From the NCBI GenBank assembly GCA_020025515.1, contig JAHHRZ010000017.1:1-51947 (forward strand): a stretch of 51,947 nucleotides of DNA. Direction: 5' to 3'. The position numbers and the translations under genes are program-made. A model generated the notes under the pieces. The model saw only the letters and a program-made list of their open reading frames with translations, did not search any database and was not told the DNA's origin. Within the stretch, counting starts at the first letter, position 1; each line of letters starts with the position of its first letter. The DNA comes from Oscillospiraceae bacterium (lineage in GTDB: Bacteria; Bacillota; Clostridia; Oscillospirales; Oscillospiraceae). Shown in pieces: positions 32,928 through 42,155 of this stretch.

Positions 32928-34340
32928 ATGAATCAAGAGTTATTACGAAGGATTCCCAAAATGGACCTCCTTCTGGACCGTCCGGCTCTGGCACAGATGG
33001 AGTCGGTTTCCAGAAACGGACTGAAAAAGGCCGTTCAGGACTATTTGCAGGAGCTGCGTTCTGCCATTTTGGCGGGAGAGAGGACGGAAGTTCCCACCCC
33101 GGAGCAGGTGGAACAGGAGATTTTGCGCCGTTTAGAAGAAACGGAACCATTCCACCTTAAGCGGGTGGTGAATGCCACCGGCGTGGTGCTGCACACCAAT
33201 CTGGGTCGGGCCCCTCTGGGAGCGGAGGCGGCTGCCCGCATTGCGGAAATTGCCCAGGGATATTGCAATCTGGAATACGACATTGATGCCGGAAAACGGG
33301 GCAGCCGATACAGCCATGTGGAGGATCTCATCTGTGAGCTCACAGGAGCAGAGGCCGCCATGGTGGTCAACAACAATGCAGGCGCTGTGTTTCTCATGCT
33401 GAACACCCTGGCAAAAGGGAAAAAGGTTGCCATTTCCCGGGGGGAACTGGTGGAAATCGGCGGTTCCTTCCGGGTGCCGGAAATCATGGAGCAAAGCGGC
33501 GCAGACCTGGTGGAGGTGGGCACCACCAACAAAACCCACCCGGAAGATTATGAAAACGCCGTGCAGCAGGGTGCATCCGTCCTTTTGAAGGTGCATACCA
33601 GCAACTTTGCCATTGTGGGCTTTACGGAGTCTGTGGGCATCAAGCAGATGGCGGAAATCGCAAAGGAAAATGGATCTCTGGTTCTGTATGATGTGGGTTC
33701 CTGCTTCCTGTTTCCCCGGGAGTATGTGGGTCTGCACCACGGCGAGACCGTGACCAAGGCCCTGCAGGACGGGGCGGATGTGGTGTGCTTCTCCGGGGAC
33801 AAGCTCATGGGCTCTACCCAGGGTGGGATTCTGGTGGGCAAGAAAGACCTGATTGAAAAAATGCGGAAAAACCACCTGACCCGAATGCTCCGTGTGGACA
33901 AGCTTTCTCTGGCTGCATTGGAGCTGACCCTGCGGCACTGTCTGGACCCCAGGGAGGCCTGCGAAAGGATTCCCACATTAAAAATGCTGTCCATGAGCCG
34001 GGAAACCTGCACCCAAAAGGCAGAGGCTTTGCAAAAGGAATTGTCCGGGGCGGCACCGTCTTTGCACATTGAAACCATTCTCACGGAAGATGAGGTAGGC
34101 GGCGGCTCTCTGCCTGGGGTTCTGCTGCCCGGATGTGCCGTTGCAGTTTCTTCCTGCGCCGTCAGTGCCCAGGGAATGGAGCGGCGGCTGAGGCTGCGAA
34201 AAACCCCGATTATTACCCGGGTATGGAAGGATCAGGTTCTGATTTCCCCCCGGACCCTTTGCGACGGAGACCAACAGGAGCTGATTCAGGCATTCAGTGA
34301 GCTGGAACAGCAGATCAAAGAGGAGAGAGACACAAAATGA
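32928..34340 (+). CDS. selA: L-seryl-tRNA(Sec) selenium transferase SelA
   Basis: A PLP enzyme that converts Ser-tRNA(Sec) to Sec-tRNA(Sec) with selenophosphate. Its 470 residues are typical for the family. The PLP-lysine lies in FSGDKLMGSTQGG (near residue 295). The N-terminal segment (RRIPKMDLLLD) is the tRNA-binding part. VVNATGVVLHTNLGRAPL (near 82-99) is a family signature. The start follows AAAGGGG. It overlaps selB by 4 bases. Confidence 0.97.
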   Translation: MNQELLRRIPKMDLLLDRPALAQMESVSRNGLKKAVQDYLQELRSAILAGERTEVPTPEQVEQEILRRLEETEPFHLKRVVNATGVVLHTNLGRAPLGAEAAARIAEIAQGYCNLEYDIDAGKRGSRYSHVEDLICELTGAEAAMVVNNNAGAVFLMLNTLAKGKKVAISRGELVEIGGSFRVPEIMEQSGADLVEVGTTNKTHPEDYENAVQQGASVLLKVHTSNFAIVGFTESVGIKQMAEIAKENGSLVLYDVGSCFLFPREYVGLHHGETVTKALQDGADVVCFSGDKLMGSTQGGILVGKKDLIEKMRKNHLTRMLRVDKLSLAALELTLRHCLDPREACERIPTLKMLSMSRETCTQKAEALQKELSGAAPSLHIETILTEDEVGGGSLPGVLLPGCAVAVSSCAVSAQGMERRLRLRKTPIITRVWKDQVLISPRTLCDGDQQELIQAFSELEQQIKEERDTK

Positions 34341-36247
34341 AACATCTGGTAATCGGCACGGCGGGCCATGTGGACCACGGCAAAACCTGTCTGACCAAGG
34401 CCCTTACGGGCACGGACACGGACCGTTTGAAGGAAGAACAAAAGCGGGGCATTACCATCGAGATCGGCTTTGCCCAGTTGACCCTGCCCAACGGACAGCA
34501 GGCCAGTATTGTGGATGTTCCGGGCCATGAAAAGTTTGTGCGCAATATGCTGGTGGGAGCCACGGGCATCGATGTGGTGCTTTTGGTGGTGGCGGCAGAC
34601 GAGGGCTTCATGCCCCAGACCCAGGAGCATTTGGATATTTTGTCCCTTCTGGATGTAAAGAACGGTATCATTGTCCTGACCAAAGCGGACATGGTGGACG
34701 AGGACTGGCTGGAAGTGGTGAAAGACGACACCAGAGAACGGGTCAAAGGCACCTTCTTGGAAAACGCCCCCATGCGGACGGTTTCCGCCTATACGGGGCA
34801 GGGCATTGAGGAACTGAAAAACGAGATTGTCTCTCTGGTGGAGCGAACCGAGTCCCGGAAATCCGACCGACCCTTCCGCCTGCCTGTGGACCGGGCCTTC
34901 TCCATCAAGGGCTTCGGTACGGTTATTACCGGCACCTTGGTGGACGGCACCATTCAGACCGGTGATTCCGTCATGGTCTATCCCCAGCAGAAGCTGGCCC
35001 GTGTCCGGGAATTGCAGAACCACGATGAAAGCCAGAATGAGGTGCAGGCCGGTATGCGTGTGGCGGTGAACCTGACCGGCGTGGAGCGGCAGGAGCTGGT
35101 GCGGGGCTGCACCATTGCAGAGCCGGATTCCATGGAGCTGTCCAAGCAGATTGCGGTGCACCTGCAAATGACCCCGGATTCTCCCTTTGGAATCAAGAAT
35201 TCCTCCAAACTCCATTTCCATCTGGGTACTCAGGAAATGGTGTGCAAGGTTCGTCTGCTGGATGCCGACCAGCTGGAGCCGGGGCAGAGCGGCTATGCCG
35301 TTCTTACCTTCCCGGAGGAACTGGTGGCCCGGAATCTGGATCGGTTTATTGTCCGGTTCTTCTCTCCCATGACCACGGTTGGCGGCGGCATGGTGCTGGA
35401 TATGGACTCTCCCCGGCTGAAACGGAAGGATGAGGCCGTTCTGGAGCGGCTCAAGCGTCTCAATGACTCCCCGGACTTCCGGATTCAGCAGATGGTGATG
35501 GATGCGGGAGCCGCCCTTACCAACGAAAACGCCCTGCTCAAGCGCAGTGGTCTGTCTGCTGCTGTGGTAAAAGAGGTTTTGCAGCGGCATCTGGAAGAGG
35601 GGACCATTTTGCAGATCGAAAACGGCCTGATTGCAAAAGAAACCATGGACGCTATTTGGGCCAGAGCGGAGGAGCTTCTGGGCAAGTTCCACAAGGAAAA
35701 TTCTCTGCAAGACGGTCTGCCTCTGGGCGAGCTGAGAGAAAAGCTCTTTGCCTCCTCCTCCAAAACTCTGGATTCCATTCTCAATTACTTTGTAAAGACG
35801 AAAAAACTCCGCCTTGTGGGAAGCTGTGCGGCACTTTCCACCTTTAAGTGTGCTTTCTCCCCGGAACAAAAGGCCATGCAGGAAAAGCTGGACACCCTGT
35901 ATCGGGAGGCGGGCTTTGAAGCCCCCCTCACCACGGAGGTGGCGGCCCAGTTTGCCAATCGGCAGAAACCCTTCCAGCAGGTTCTGGTGAAAATGCAGAA
36001 GGAAGGAACCCTCCTTCCTCTGACCCCCCAGACCTATGCCCACAAAGCCATGTGTCAGAAAGCGCTGGACGAATTCCTTGGAATGTTCCAGAACAGCGAC
36101 CAGGTGACACTGGCGGAATTTCGTACCCAGCTGGGCGTTTCCCGAAAGTACGCCCAGATGTATTTGGATTTCTTCGACCGCTTGAAGATTTCCAAAATGG
36201 TAGGCGACCACAGAATCCTGCTGAAACCCGACTACAAAATTGGATAG
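34337..36247 (+). CDS. selB: selenocysteine-specific elongation factor SelB
   Basis: SelB brings Sec-tRNA(Sec) to ribosomes paused at UGA by binding the SECIS hairpin. The N-terminal GTPase domain has GTAGHVDHGKT (P-loop, about 7-17), DVPGHEKFVRNM (switch II) and TKAD. Two beta-barrel domains follow. The C-terminal half (about 370-636) consists of winged-helix domains that bind the SECIS. The 636-residue length is normal. The ATGA overlap with selA indicates translational coupling. Confidence 0.97.
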   Translation: MKHLVIGTAGHVDHGKTCLTKALTGTDTDRLKEEQKRGITIEIGFAQLTLPNGQQASIVDVPGHEKFVRNMLVGATGIDVVLLVVAADEGFMPQTQEHLDILSLLDVKNGIIVLTKADMVDEDWLEVVKDDTRERVKGTFLENAPMRTVSAYTGQGIEELKNEIVSLVERTESRKSDRPFRLPVDRAFSIKGFGTVITGTLVDGTIQTGDSVMVYPQQKLARVRELQNHDESQNEVQAGMRVAVNLTGVERQELVRGCTIAEPDSMELSKQIAVHLQMTPDSPFGIKNSSKLHFHLGTQEMVCKVRLLDADQLEPGQSGYAVLTFPEELVARNLDRFIVRFFSPMTTVGGGMVLDMDSPRLKRKDEAVLERLKRLNDSPDFRIQQMVMDAGAALTNENALLKRSGLSAAVVKEVLQRHLEEGTILQIENGLIAKETMDAIWARAEELLGKFHKENSLQDGLPLGELREKLFASSSKTLDSILNYFVKTKKLRLVGSCAALSTFKCAFSPEQKAMQEKLDTLYREAGFEAPLTTEVAAQFANRQKPFQQVLVKMQKEGTLLPLTPQTYAHKAMCQKALDEFLGMFQNSDQVTLAEFRTQLGVSRKYAQMYLDFFDRLKISKMVGDHRILLKPDYKIG

Positions 36248-36259
36248 GAGAGAGAAAAA

Positions 36260-37333
36260 ATGAAAAAATTTCGTACCCATTTGCCCATCCTGATAACCGG
36301 CTCGTTGGTTGGTGTCATATCCATCCTGTTGGTGCTGTGGGGCAATCCCGCAAACATGGGCTTCTGCATTGCCTGTTTCCTCCGTGACATTGCGGGCGCA
36401 CTGGGCATGCACCGGGCAGAGGCGGTGCAGTACATCCGTCCGGAAATCATCGGTCTGGTTCTTGGCTCCATGATTATGGCAATGATGAACAAAGAATTTA
36501 AGGTGCGGGGCGGTTCGTCTCCCGTGACCCGGTTCCTTCTGGGCGGGTTTATGATGGTGGGCGCATTGATGTTCCTGGGCTGCCCCCTGCGAATGGTCAT
36601 CCGTCTGGGCGGCGGCGACCTGAACGCCATCTTCGGTCTGGTGGGCTTTGCACTGGGCATCTTTGTTGGCACCCTGTTCCTGAAAAAGGGCTTTACCCTG
36701 AAAAAATCCTACAGCCAGACCAAGGTGGAAGGTCTCGCCATTGGCGTGGTCAATGTAGGGCTTCTGGCTCTGCTGATTGCGGCTCCTGCATTTGTGTTCT
36801 TCTCCAAGGAAGGCCCCGGCTCCATGCACGCCCCCATTGCCGTTGCCCTCATCGCAGGTCTGGTGGTAGGTGCCCTGGCACAGAAAACCCGGTTCTGCAT
36901 GGCTGGCGGCATCCGGGATTCCATCATGCTCAAAGACTTCCATCTGCTTCTGGGTTTTGTGGCCCTTCTGGTCACCATTTTGGTTGGAAACCTGATTGTG
37001 AGCGGATTTGATTTGGGTCGGGGCCTCAAGGTGGGCTTTGCAGATCAGCCCATTGCCCACACCGACGGTCTGTGGAATGCCCTGGGCATGGTTCTGGTGG
37101 GTTTTACCGCCGTTCTGCTGGGTGGCTGCCCCATGCGGCAGCTGGTTTTGGCCGGCAGCGGCAACAGCGATTCCACCGTTACGGTGCTGGGCATGGTGGC
37201 AGGCGCTGCCATTTGCCACAACTTTGGTCTGGCTTCTTCTGCCGCCGGCCCCACCATGGCCGGTAAGATTGCCGTGGGCGTAGGTCTTGTGGTGGTTGCC
37301 GTCATTGGATTTGTAAACACAAAGAAAGTTTGA
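36260..37333 (+). CDS. yedE: YedE-family putative selenium transporter
   Basis: A 357-residue inner-membrane protein with about 9-10 spans and the paired YeeE/YedE signatures: GNPANMGFCIACF near the N-terminus, LGCPLRM (about 112), KTRFCMAGG (about 212) and LGGCPMRQL (about 290). The conserved Cys residues lie in the membrane and line the substrate path in related thiosulfate transporters. In Sec-utilising bacteria this version is regularly placed beside selA/selB and is proposed to import a selenium compound. It follows selB by 12 bases with GGAGAG as ribosome site. Confidence 0.88.
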   Translation: MKKFRTHLPILITGSLVGVISILLVLWGNPANMGFCIACFLRDIAGALGMHRAEAVQYIRPEIIGLVLGSMIMAMMNKEFKVRGGSSPVTRFLLGGFMMVGALMFLGCPLRMVIRLGGGDLNAIFGLVGFALGIFVGTLFLKKGFTLKKSYSQTKVEGLAIGVVNVGLLALLIAAPAFVFFSKEGPGSMHAPIAVALIAGLVVGALAQKTRFCMAGGIRDSIMLKDFHLLLGFVALLVTILVGNLIVSGFDLGRGLKVGFADQPIAHTDGLWNALGMVLVGFTAVLLGGCPMRQLVLAGSGNSDSTVTVLGMVAGAAICHNFGLASSAAGPTMAGKIAVGVGLVVVAVIGFVNTKKV

Positions 37334-37344
37334 GGTGTAAGAAA

Positions 37345-37545
37345 ATGAATCAGATTGATGCACGGGGATATTCCTGTCCCGAACCGGTTTTGATGACCAA
37401 AAGAGCCCTGGAGAAGGGAACCCCTCTGGTGGTGCTGGTAGACAACGAGACCCCTCTGGAAAATATTCGGCGCTTTGCCACCAACCTGGGATATCAGGTG
37501 GAGTGGAAAGAACTGGGAGAAGATTTCGAGGTCACCATCCGATGA
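37345..37545 (+). CDS. TusA/SirA-like sulfur-carrier protein
   Basis: A 66-residue protein with the TusA fold. The active Cys is in YSCPEPVL (Cys11), the family's persulfide-carrying motif. Because it lies between a selenium transporter and a DUF3343 gene, it may carry selenium or sulfur as a per-selenide or persulfide (inference). ATG at 37345 follows GAGGTG. It ends with a 4-base overlap into the next gene. Confidence 0.88.
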   Translation: MNQIDARGYSCPEPVLMTKRALEKGTPLVVLVDNETPLENIRRFATNLGYQVEWKELGEDFEVTIR

Positions 37546-37790
37546 ACGAACAGATCGCAACCTTTCACACCCATTTAGGAGCCATTCGCTTTCATAAGAT
37601 CCTCAAGGAGCTGGGAGATCCTGCGGTGATGATGCCGGTTCCCCGGAAGCTGTCCGCCTCCTGCGGCACCTGTGTGAAGTTCAGCCGCCCCTTTGAAGAG
37701 GGGTGGGTGGACGAAGACCTGGAAGGGGTCTACGCAGTGAAAGACGGAGGCTTTGAGCAGATTTTCTTCAACGACGAAGAGGAAGAGTAA
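37542..37790 (+). CDS. DUF3343 protein, copy 1
   Basis: An 82-residue protein of the small DUF3343 family, which co-occurs with selenium genes. It carries the family motif PVPRKLSASCG (about 27-37): a PxPR stretch followed by a Cys-Gly. A second Cys comes three residues later (CGTC). Its acidic tail ends in NDEEEE. ATGA overlap with the TusA-like gene implies coupled translation. Biochemical function unknown; the single conserved Cys suggests handling of sulfur or selenium. Confidence 0.85.
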   Translation: MNEQIATFHTHLGAIRFHKILKELGDPAVMMPVPRKLSASCGTCVKFSRPFEEGWVDEDLEGVYAVKDGGFEQIFFNDEEEE

Positions 37791-37820
37791 GACCCCCTGT
37801 TTTGACAATCCAACATAGAT

Positions 37821-37867
37821 CCTCCGCAAAAAGCAGCAGCGCACCGGCTTTTTGCGGGGGATTTTTT
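37821..37867 (+). terminator. terminator of the selA-DUF3343 operon
   Basis: A 14-bp stem (37821-37834 with 37847-37860, one G-T pair) is followed by ATTTTTT. It ends the operon that began at selA or earlier. Confidence 0.85.
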
Positions 37868-37935
37868 CCTTTTTGGAGAGAATTTCTGTTATTGAAAATA
37901 TCAATGATACCCGGGGATTCCATAGGATATCGGAA

Positions 37936-37964
37936 TTGCTGGCCTGTGGAATCTGTGCTATTAT
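37936..37964 (+). promoter_or_regulatory. sigma-A promoter of the yedF operon
   Basis: TTGCTG and TATTAT are separated by 17 bases, about 65 bases ahead of yedF. It opens a second selenium-associated operon. Confidence 0.65.
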
Positions 37965-38028
37965 AAACAAAAAATCACAGGAAGAAACAGGAAAAATCAC
38001 GAATCGATCAAAAATGGAGGATCAGTCA

Positions 38029-38640
38029 ATGCTGGAAGTCAATGCAATGGGCGATGCATGCCCAATGCCGGTGATTAAAACCATGAATGCCTTAAAGACT
38101 CTGGAGCAGGGGGGAACGGTAGAAACCCGGGTGGATAACGAAATCGCCGTCCAGAACCTTTTGAAAATGGCCAGAGAAAAGGGCCATGCCGCCCAGTGGG
38201 AACAGGTGGCGCAGGGAGAGTATCGGGTGGTCATCACCACGGGGCCTCAGGAGTCCACTCCACAGCAGACGGAGGCCACCTGCCCTACTCAACAGAAGAG
38301 CCGAAAGAACACGGTGGTGGTCATTGCATCGGATCGGATGGGGGAGGGCTCTGAGGAATTGGGAAAAACCCTGCTAAAGGGATTTTTCTATGCCCTGACC
38401 CAGCAGGAAACTCTTCCTGACACCATTCTTTTTTACAACAAAGGCGCACAGATGAGCTGCCAAGGCTCCCCGGCGCTGGAGGACCTGCGGGGCTTGCAGG
38501 AGCAGGGGGTGGAGCTGCTGACTTGCGGCACCTGCCTGAACTATTACGGTCTTTCTGACCGTTTGGCCGTGGGAGAAGTGACCAACATGTATGTCATCTG
38601 CGAGAAAATGACCCATGCGGATACCGTAGTGAAGCCATAG
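38029..38640 (+). CDS. yedF: sulfurtransferase-like selenium metabolism protein YedF
   Basis: A 203-residue protein with two domains: an N-terminal TusA-like domain (GDACPMPVIKTMNAL, active Cys near residue 9) and a C-terminal DsrE-like domain (about 95-203). The latter has a conserved cysteine pair in LTCGTCLNYYGL. YedF is widely linked to selenium utilisation, but its reaction is not established. ATG at 38029 is chosen because TGGAGGA precedes it; longer in-frame versions lack support. It begins an operon of six genes running to 42420. Confidence 0.93.
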   Translation: MLEVNAMGDACPMPVIKTMNALKTLEQGGTVETRVDNEIAVQNLLKMAREKGHAAQWEQVAQGEYRVVITTGPQESTPQQTEATCPTQQKSRKNTVVVIASDRMGEGSEELGKTLLKGFFYALTQQETLPDTILFYNKGAQMSCQGSPALEDLRGLQEQGVELLTCGTCLNYYGLSDRLAVGEVTNMYVICEKMTHADTVVKP

Positions 38641-38641
38641 T

Positions 38642-38878
38642 ATGAGAAAAAAAGAATTATCACTGATCGTTGCATTCGATGAGACCGCCCAGGCCATGGG
38701 AGCGGAGCGGTGCTTTCAGGACAGGGGCCTGCCCGGGCGTTTGATCCCCATTCCCCGTGAAATTACGGCGGGCTGCGGCCTTGCCTGGAAGGCCGCCCCT
38801 CAGGATCAGCAATGCCTGAAGGAGGCGTTGGAGGCGCTTTCTCTGGGAAACTGCCGGTTTTATGTGTTGGAGGTGTAG
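38642..38878 (+). CDS. DUF3343 protein, copy 2
   Basis: A 78-residue member of DUF3343 that starts 1 base after the yedF stop and is presumably translated by coupling, since no clear ribosome site is seen. The family motif reads PIPREITAGCG (about 36-46). It differs from copy 1 in lacking the second Cys of CGTC. The next gene follows after 4 bases. Confidence 0.85.
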   Translation: MRKKELSLIVAFDETAQAMGAERCFQDRGLPGRLIPIPREITAGCGLAWKAAPQDQQCLKEALEALSLGNCRFYVLEV

Positions 38879-38882
38879 GAAT

Positions 38883-39650
38883 ATGAAGTGCGGTATCGGA
38901 ATCGACATCGGCTCCACCTGTGCAAAGACCATTGTTTTGGATGAAGAAAAGAAGATCCTCCACCGGCTGCTTCGGCCCACGGGCTGGAGCAGCGTAGACA
39001 CGGCCCGGGAGATTCGCAGCAGCCTGTGCGATCTGGGGGTGGACATGGACCGGGCCTGTGTGGTGGCCACAGGCTATGGCAGAATTTCGGTGCCCTATGC
39101 CCACAAGACCGTTACGGAGATCACCTGCCACGCCAAAGGGGCCTGCTACATCCACGGAACCGGGGATCTGGCCGCCATTGACATTGGGGGGCAGGATACC
39201 AAAATCATCGCCGTGACCAAAGGGACGGTTTCGGATTTCCTGATGAACGACAAATGCTCCGCAGGTACCGGGCGGTTTTTGGAGGTGATGGCCAATACCC
39301 TGGGGGTCTCCCCCGAGGAGCTGTGCCGCATGGCGGCAGAGGGAGGCAACACGACCATCAGCTCTTTGTGCACGGTGTTTGCAGAGTCGGAGGTCATCAG
39401 CCTCATTGGACGGGGAGAGAAACGGGAGAACATCGCCTATGCCGTGGTGGATTCCATTGTGCAAAAGGTATCCTCTCAGGCCAAACGGCTGGGCGTTTCC
39501 AAACAAGCGGTCTGCCTGACGGGGGGACTTTGTGAATTTGATTATCTGCGTCAGCGTCTGGCTTCTGTGCTGCACACACAGGTGGAGGCAAAGCCCGACG
39601 GGCGGTATGCCGGAGCAATCGGAGCGGCACTGCTGGCTTCGGCACTTTGA
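38883..39650 (+). CDS. HgdC/YjiL-type ATP-dependent activator (BcrAD/BadFG ATPase)
   Basis: A 255-residue ASKHA-fold ATPase. The phosphate-binding loop is IGIDIGSTCAKT (about 5-16). The two cysteines that bind the inter-subunit [4Fe-4S] cluster in activator dimers are visible in NDKCSAGTGRF and SSLCTVFAESE. IDIGGQDTK (about 100) is the second phosphate loop. Such proteins use ATP to push a single low-potential electron onto a partner dehydratase or double-cubane protein. The partner is almost certainly the dehydratase-like protein two genes downstream. ATG at 38883 follows GGAGGTG. Confidence 0.92.
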   Translation: MKCGIGIDIGSTCAKTIVLDEEKKILHRLLRPTGWSSVDTAREIRSSLCDLGVDMDRACVVATGYGRISVPYAHKTVTEITCHAKGACYIHGTGDLAAIDIGGQDTKIIAVTKGTVSDFLMNDKCSAGTGRFLEVMANTLGVSPEELCRMAAEGGNTTISSLCTVFAESEVISLIGRGEKRENIAYAVVDSIVQKVSSQAKRLGVSKQAVCLTGGLCEFDYLRQRLASVLHTQVEAKPDGRYAGAIGAALLASAL

Positions 39651-39664
39651 AGGAGTATGAAAAG

Positions 39665-40804
39665 ATGATTTATCTGGACAATGCGGCCACCACGCTGCAC
39701 AAGCCCCAGCAGGTGATCGATGCCGTGGTGGGGGCCATGCAGACCATGGGAAATTCCGCCCGGGGCGCCCATGGAAGCTGCCTGAACGCATCTCGCACCG
39801 TTTATGATGCCAGAGTGAAGCTGGCTCATTTTTTTGGATGCCAGCGACCGGACCATGTGATTTTTACCGCCAATTCCACAGAGGCCCTGAATATTGCCAT
39901 CTGCGGAATCCTCTCGCCCGGGGACCATGTGATTACCACGGATTTAGAGCACAACTCGGTTCTGCGGCCTCTGTATGAAATGGAGGAGAACCACCAGGTT
40001 GCCCTGAGCTTTGTGGCGGCGGACCGGCACGGATGCGTGGAGTATGCGCAGTTTGAACGGCTGATTCGCCCGGACACCAAGGCCATTGTCTGCACCCACG
40101 GCTCCAATCTCACGGGAAATTTACTGGACATTGAGCGAATCGGAACCATTGCCCATGCCCACGGGGTGCTGTTTGTGGTGGATGCCTCCCAGACTGCTGG
40201 GGTGATACCCATTGACATGGAGAAAATGCACATTGATGTGCTGTGCTTCACGGGCCATAAGGGCCTCATGGGGCCTCAGGGAACCGGAGGGCTTTGCATC
40301 CGGGAGGGGGTGGAGATCCGGCCCTGGAAACGGGGCGGCTCCGGGGTCCACTCCTATGACCGCCGCCAACCCATGGCATATCCCACCCGGCTGGAGGCCG
40401 GGACTCTCAATGCCCATGGAATTGCAGGGCTTTCTGCGGCGGTGGATTATATCCGGCAGGTGGGCATCGAAACCATTGCGGAAAAGGAAATGGGGCTTAT
40501 GAACCGCTTTTACCAAGGGGTCTGCGCCATACCGGGGGTCACGGTTTACGGAGATTTTTCGGGGCCTGCACGCTGCGCTGTGGTGAGTCTCAATCTCTAT
40601 GATTATGATTCCAGCAGCGTGTCCGATGAACTGGAACAGACCTATGGCATTTCCACCCGGCCCGGTGCCCACTGCGCCCCCCGGATGCACGAAGCCTTAG
40701 GCACCACCCAACAAGGAGCGGTGCGCTTTAGCTTTTCCTGGTTCAATACGGAGCCGGAAGTGGATGCGGCCATTGATGCCGTGAGAGAACTGGCGCAGCC
40801 CTGA
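39665..40804 (+). CDS. second cysteine-desulfurase-like PLP enzyme
   Basis: A 379-residue class V aminotransferase-fold protein, paralogue of the one before selD. The PLP-lysine is in GHKGLMGPQG, and the catalytic Cys is in RPGAHCAPRMH. It keeps the sulfur/selenium-accepting Cys but has Pro where the first paralogue has its extra Cys (RPGAHC against RCGLHC). It also begins with the same YLDNAATT motif. ATG at 39665 follows GAAGGAG. It lies between an activator ATPase and its presumed partner, which hints that mobilised S or Se is used within this module. Confidence 0.87.
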   Translation: MIYLDNAATTLHKPQQVIDAVVGAMQTMGNSARGAHGSCLNASRTVYDARVKLAHFFGCQRPDHVIFTANSTEALNIAICGILSPGDHVITTDLEHNSVLRPLYEMEENHQVALSFVAADRHGCVEYAQFERLIRPDTKAIVCTHGSNLTGNLLDIERIGTIAHAHGVLFVVDASQTAGVIPIDMEKMHIDVLCFTGHKGLMGPQGTGGLCIREGVEIRPWKRGGSGVHSYDRRQPMAYPTRLEAGTLNAHGIAGLSAAVDYIRQVGIETIAEKEMGLMNRFYQGVCAIPGVTVYGDFSGPARCAVVSLNLYDYDSSSVSDELEQTYGISTRPGAHCAPRMHEALGTTQQGAVRFSFSWFNTEPEVDAAIDAVRELAQP

Positions 40805-40880
40805 CCTCAAGCAGGCAGATCCTATATTCAGCACCCAATCCCTTACCAAAAGCCAAAAATAACAATCAGGAGGAACGAAA

Positions 40881-42155
40881 ATGTCTGATTATGTGCAAAT
40901 GTGGAAAGACCTTGGGATGGATTTGGAGAACCATGACATGTTGTGTCAGGTTCTTCCCACGGCGGTGGGAGATGTGTTTCTGACCCAGGAAAATCGGCCG
41001 AAAGCCATGGATTTTTGGGATCTTGTGATCTCGGAGGTCCACGGAATCCGGCCTGCCGAGCTGGTGCAGGAGCAGAAAAAGGGCCGCAAGGTCTTTGGTA
41101 CCTTCTGCGTCTATGTGCCGGACGAAGTGGTGATTGCGGCCAACGGCATTGTGACCGGCCTTTGCGGCGGCTCTCAGTTCTGGGTGCCCGGAGGAGAAGA
41201 GGTTCTGCCCAAGAACACCTGCCCCCTCATCAAGGCATCCGTGGGTGCCCGCCTGGGAAAAACCTGCCCATTCTTCCGCATTGCAGACATGTATGTGGGA
41301 GAGACCACCTGCGACGGGAAGAAAAAGGCCTATGAGATCTTGGGGGAGGATGTCCCCATGTATGTGATGGATGTACCCCAAATGAAGCGGGAGAAGGACA
41401 TCCTCAAATGGAAGGATGAAATTGCGGAATTTGCGGGGATGGTGGAACGGTTCACCGGGAACGAAATCACCCCGGAAAAGCTTTCCGAGGCCATCAAACT
41501 GGTGAATGAAAAGCGAAAGGCCTTGCAGCGTGTGTATGATTGCCGAAAGTCCAAGTGTCTGCCCATCTCCGGACGGGATGCCCTGCTTATGATGCAGATT
41601 GCCTTCTTTGACGACCCGGCCCGATGCGCCACGATGTGCAACCGTCTGGCGGACGAGCTGGAGCAGCGCATCCGGGACGGAATCAGCGTTGTTCCCGCCG
41701 GAACCAAGCGGATTCTGGTGACCGGCACCCCCCTGGCGGTGCCCAACTGGAAGCTGCATAATATCATTGAGACCAGCGGGGCCGTGGTGGTCTGCGAAGA
41801 AATGTGCACGGGTACCCGGTACTTTGAAAACCTGGTGGACGAGAGCAAGACCACCCTGGACGAGCAGTTCCTGGCCCTGTCTCAGCGGTATATGAAAACC
41901 AACTGTGCCTGCTTCACCCCCAATACCGGGCGAATTGAGGACATTTTGCGGATGGTCAAGGAATATCAGGTGGATGGCGTCATCGATTGCAGCCTGAAAT
42001 TCTGCTGCCTGTACGACACGGAAAAGCGTGGGGTCAGTGCCGCCCTGAAGGAGGCCGGGGTTCCGGTGCTGTCTCTGGAAACGGACTATGAAGATTCCGA
42101 CGCAGAGCAGCTTCGCACCCGAATCGGCGCCTTTGTGGAGATGCTCAATGACTGA
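40881..42155 (+). CDS. 2-hydroxyacyl-CoA-dehydratase-family protein, likely double-cubane cluster (YjiM-like) reductase
   Basis: A 424-residue protein of the HgdB/FldC/YjiM family, alone rather than as a heterodimer, which fits the double-cubane [8Fe-9S] proteins. Cysteines in conserved places include CPLIKA, GKTCPFF, TTCDGKKKAYE, CEEMCTGTRYF, and the C-terminal NCACF and CSLKFCCLY. The ETTCDGKKK motif is characteristic. Such proteins perform ATP-dependent reductions with an activator ATPase; their physiological substrates are mostly unknown. No CoA-transferase or acyl-CoA dehydrogenase genes are present, arguing against an amino-acid dehydratase. Ribosome site CAGGAGG. Substrate unknown; a selenium or sulfur compound is suggested only by the neighbours. 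Confidence 0.85.
   Translation: MSDYVQMWKDLGMDLENHDMLCQVLPTAVGDVFLTQENRPKAMDFWDLVISEVHGIRPAELVQEQKKGRKVFGTFCVYVPDEVVIAANGIVTGLCGGSQFWVPGGEEVLPKNTCPLIKASVGARLGKTCPFFRIADMYVGETTCDGKKKAYEILGEDVPMYVMDVPQMKREKDILKWKDEIAEFAGMVERFTGNEITPEKLSEAIKLVNEKRKALQRVYDCRKSKCLPISGRDALLMMQIAFFDDPARCATMCNRLADELEQRIRDGISVVPAGTKRILVTGTPLAVPNWKLHNIIETSGAVVVCEEMCTGTRYFENLVDESKTTLDEQFLALSQRYMKTNCACFTPNTGRIEDILRMVKEYQVDGVIDCSLKFCCLYDTEKRGVSAALKEAGVPVLSLETDYEDSDAEQLRTRIGAFVEMLND

Noticed and set aside
34286..37363. A 1025-codon minus-strand frame opposite selB and yedE
   Set aside because: The plus strand encodes two clear families; the antisense translation is His/Gln-rich with no motifs.
40881..42155. Identification as a 2-hydroxyglutaryl-CoA or phenyllactyl-CoA dehydratase subunit
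   Set aside because: Those enzymes need a second subunit and a CoA transferase, neither of which is present; a single subunit with an activator fits the double-cubane type better.
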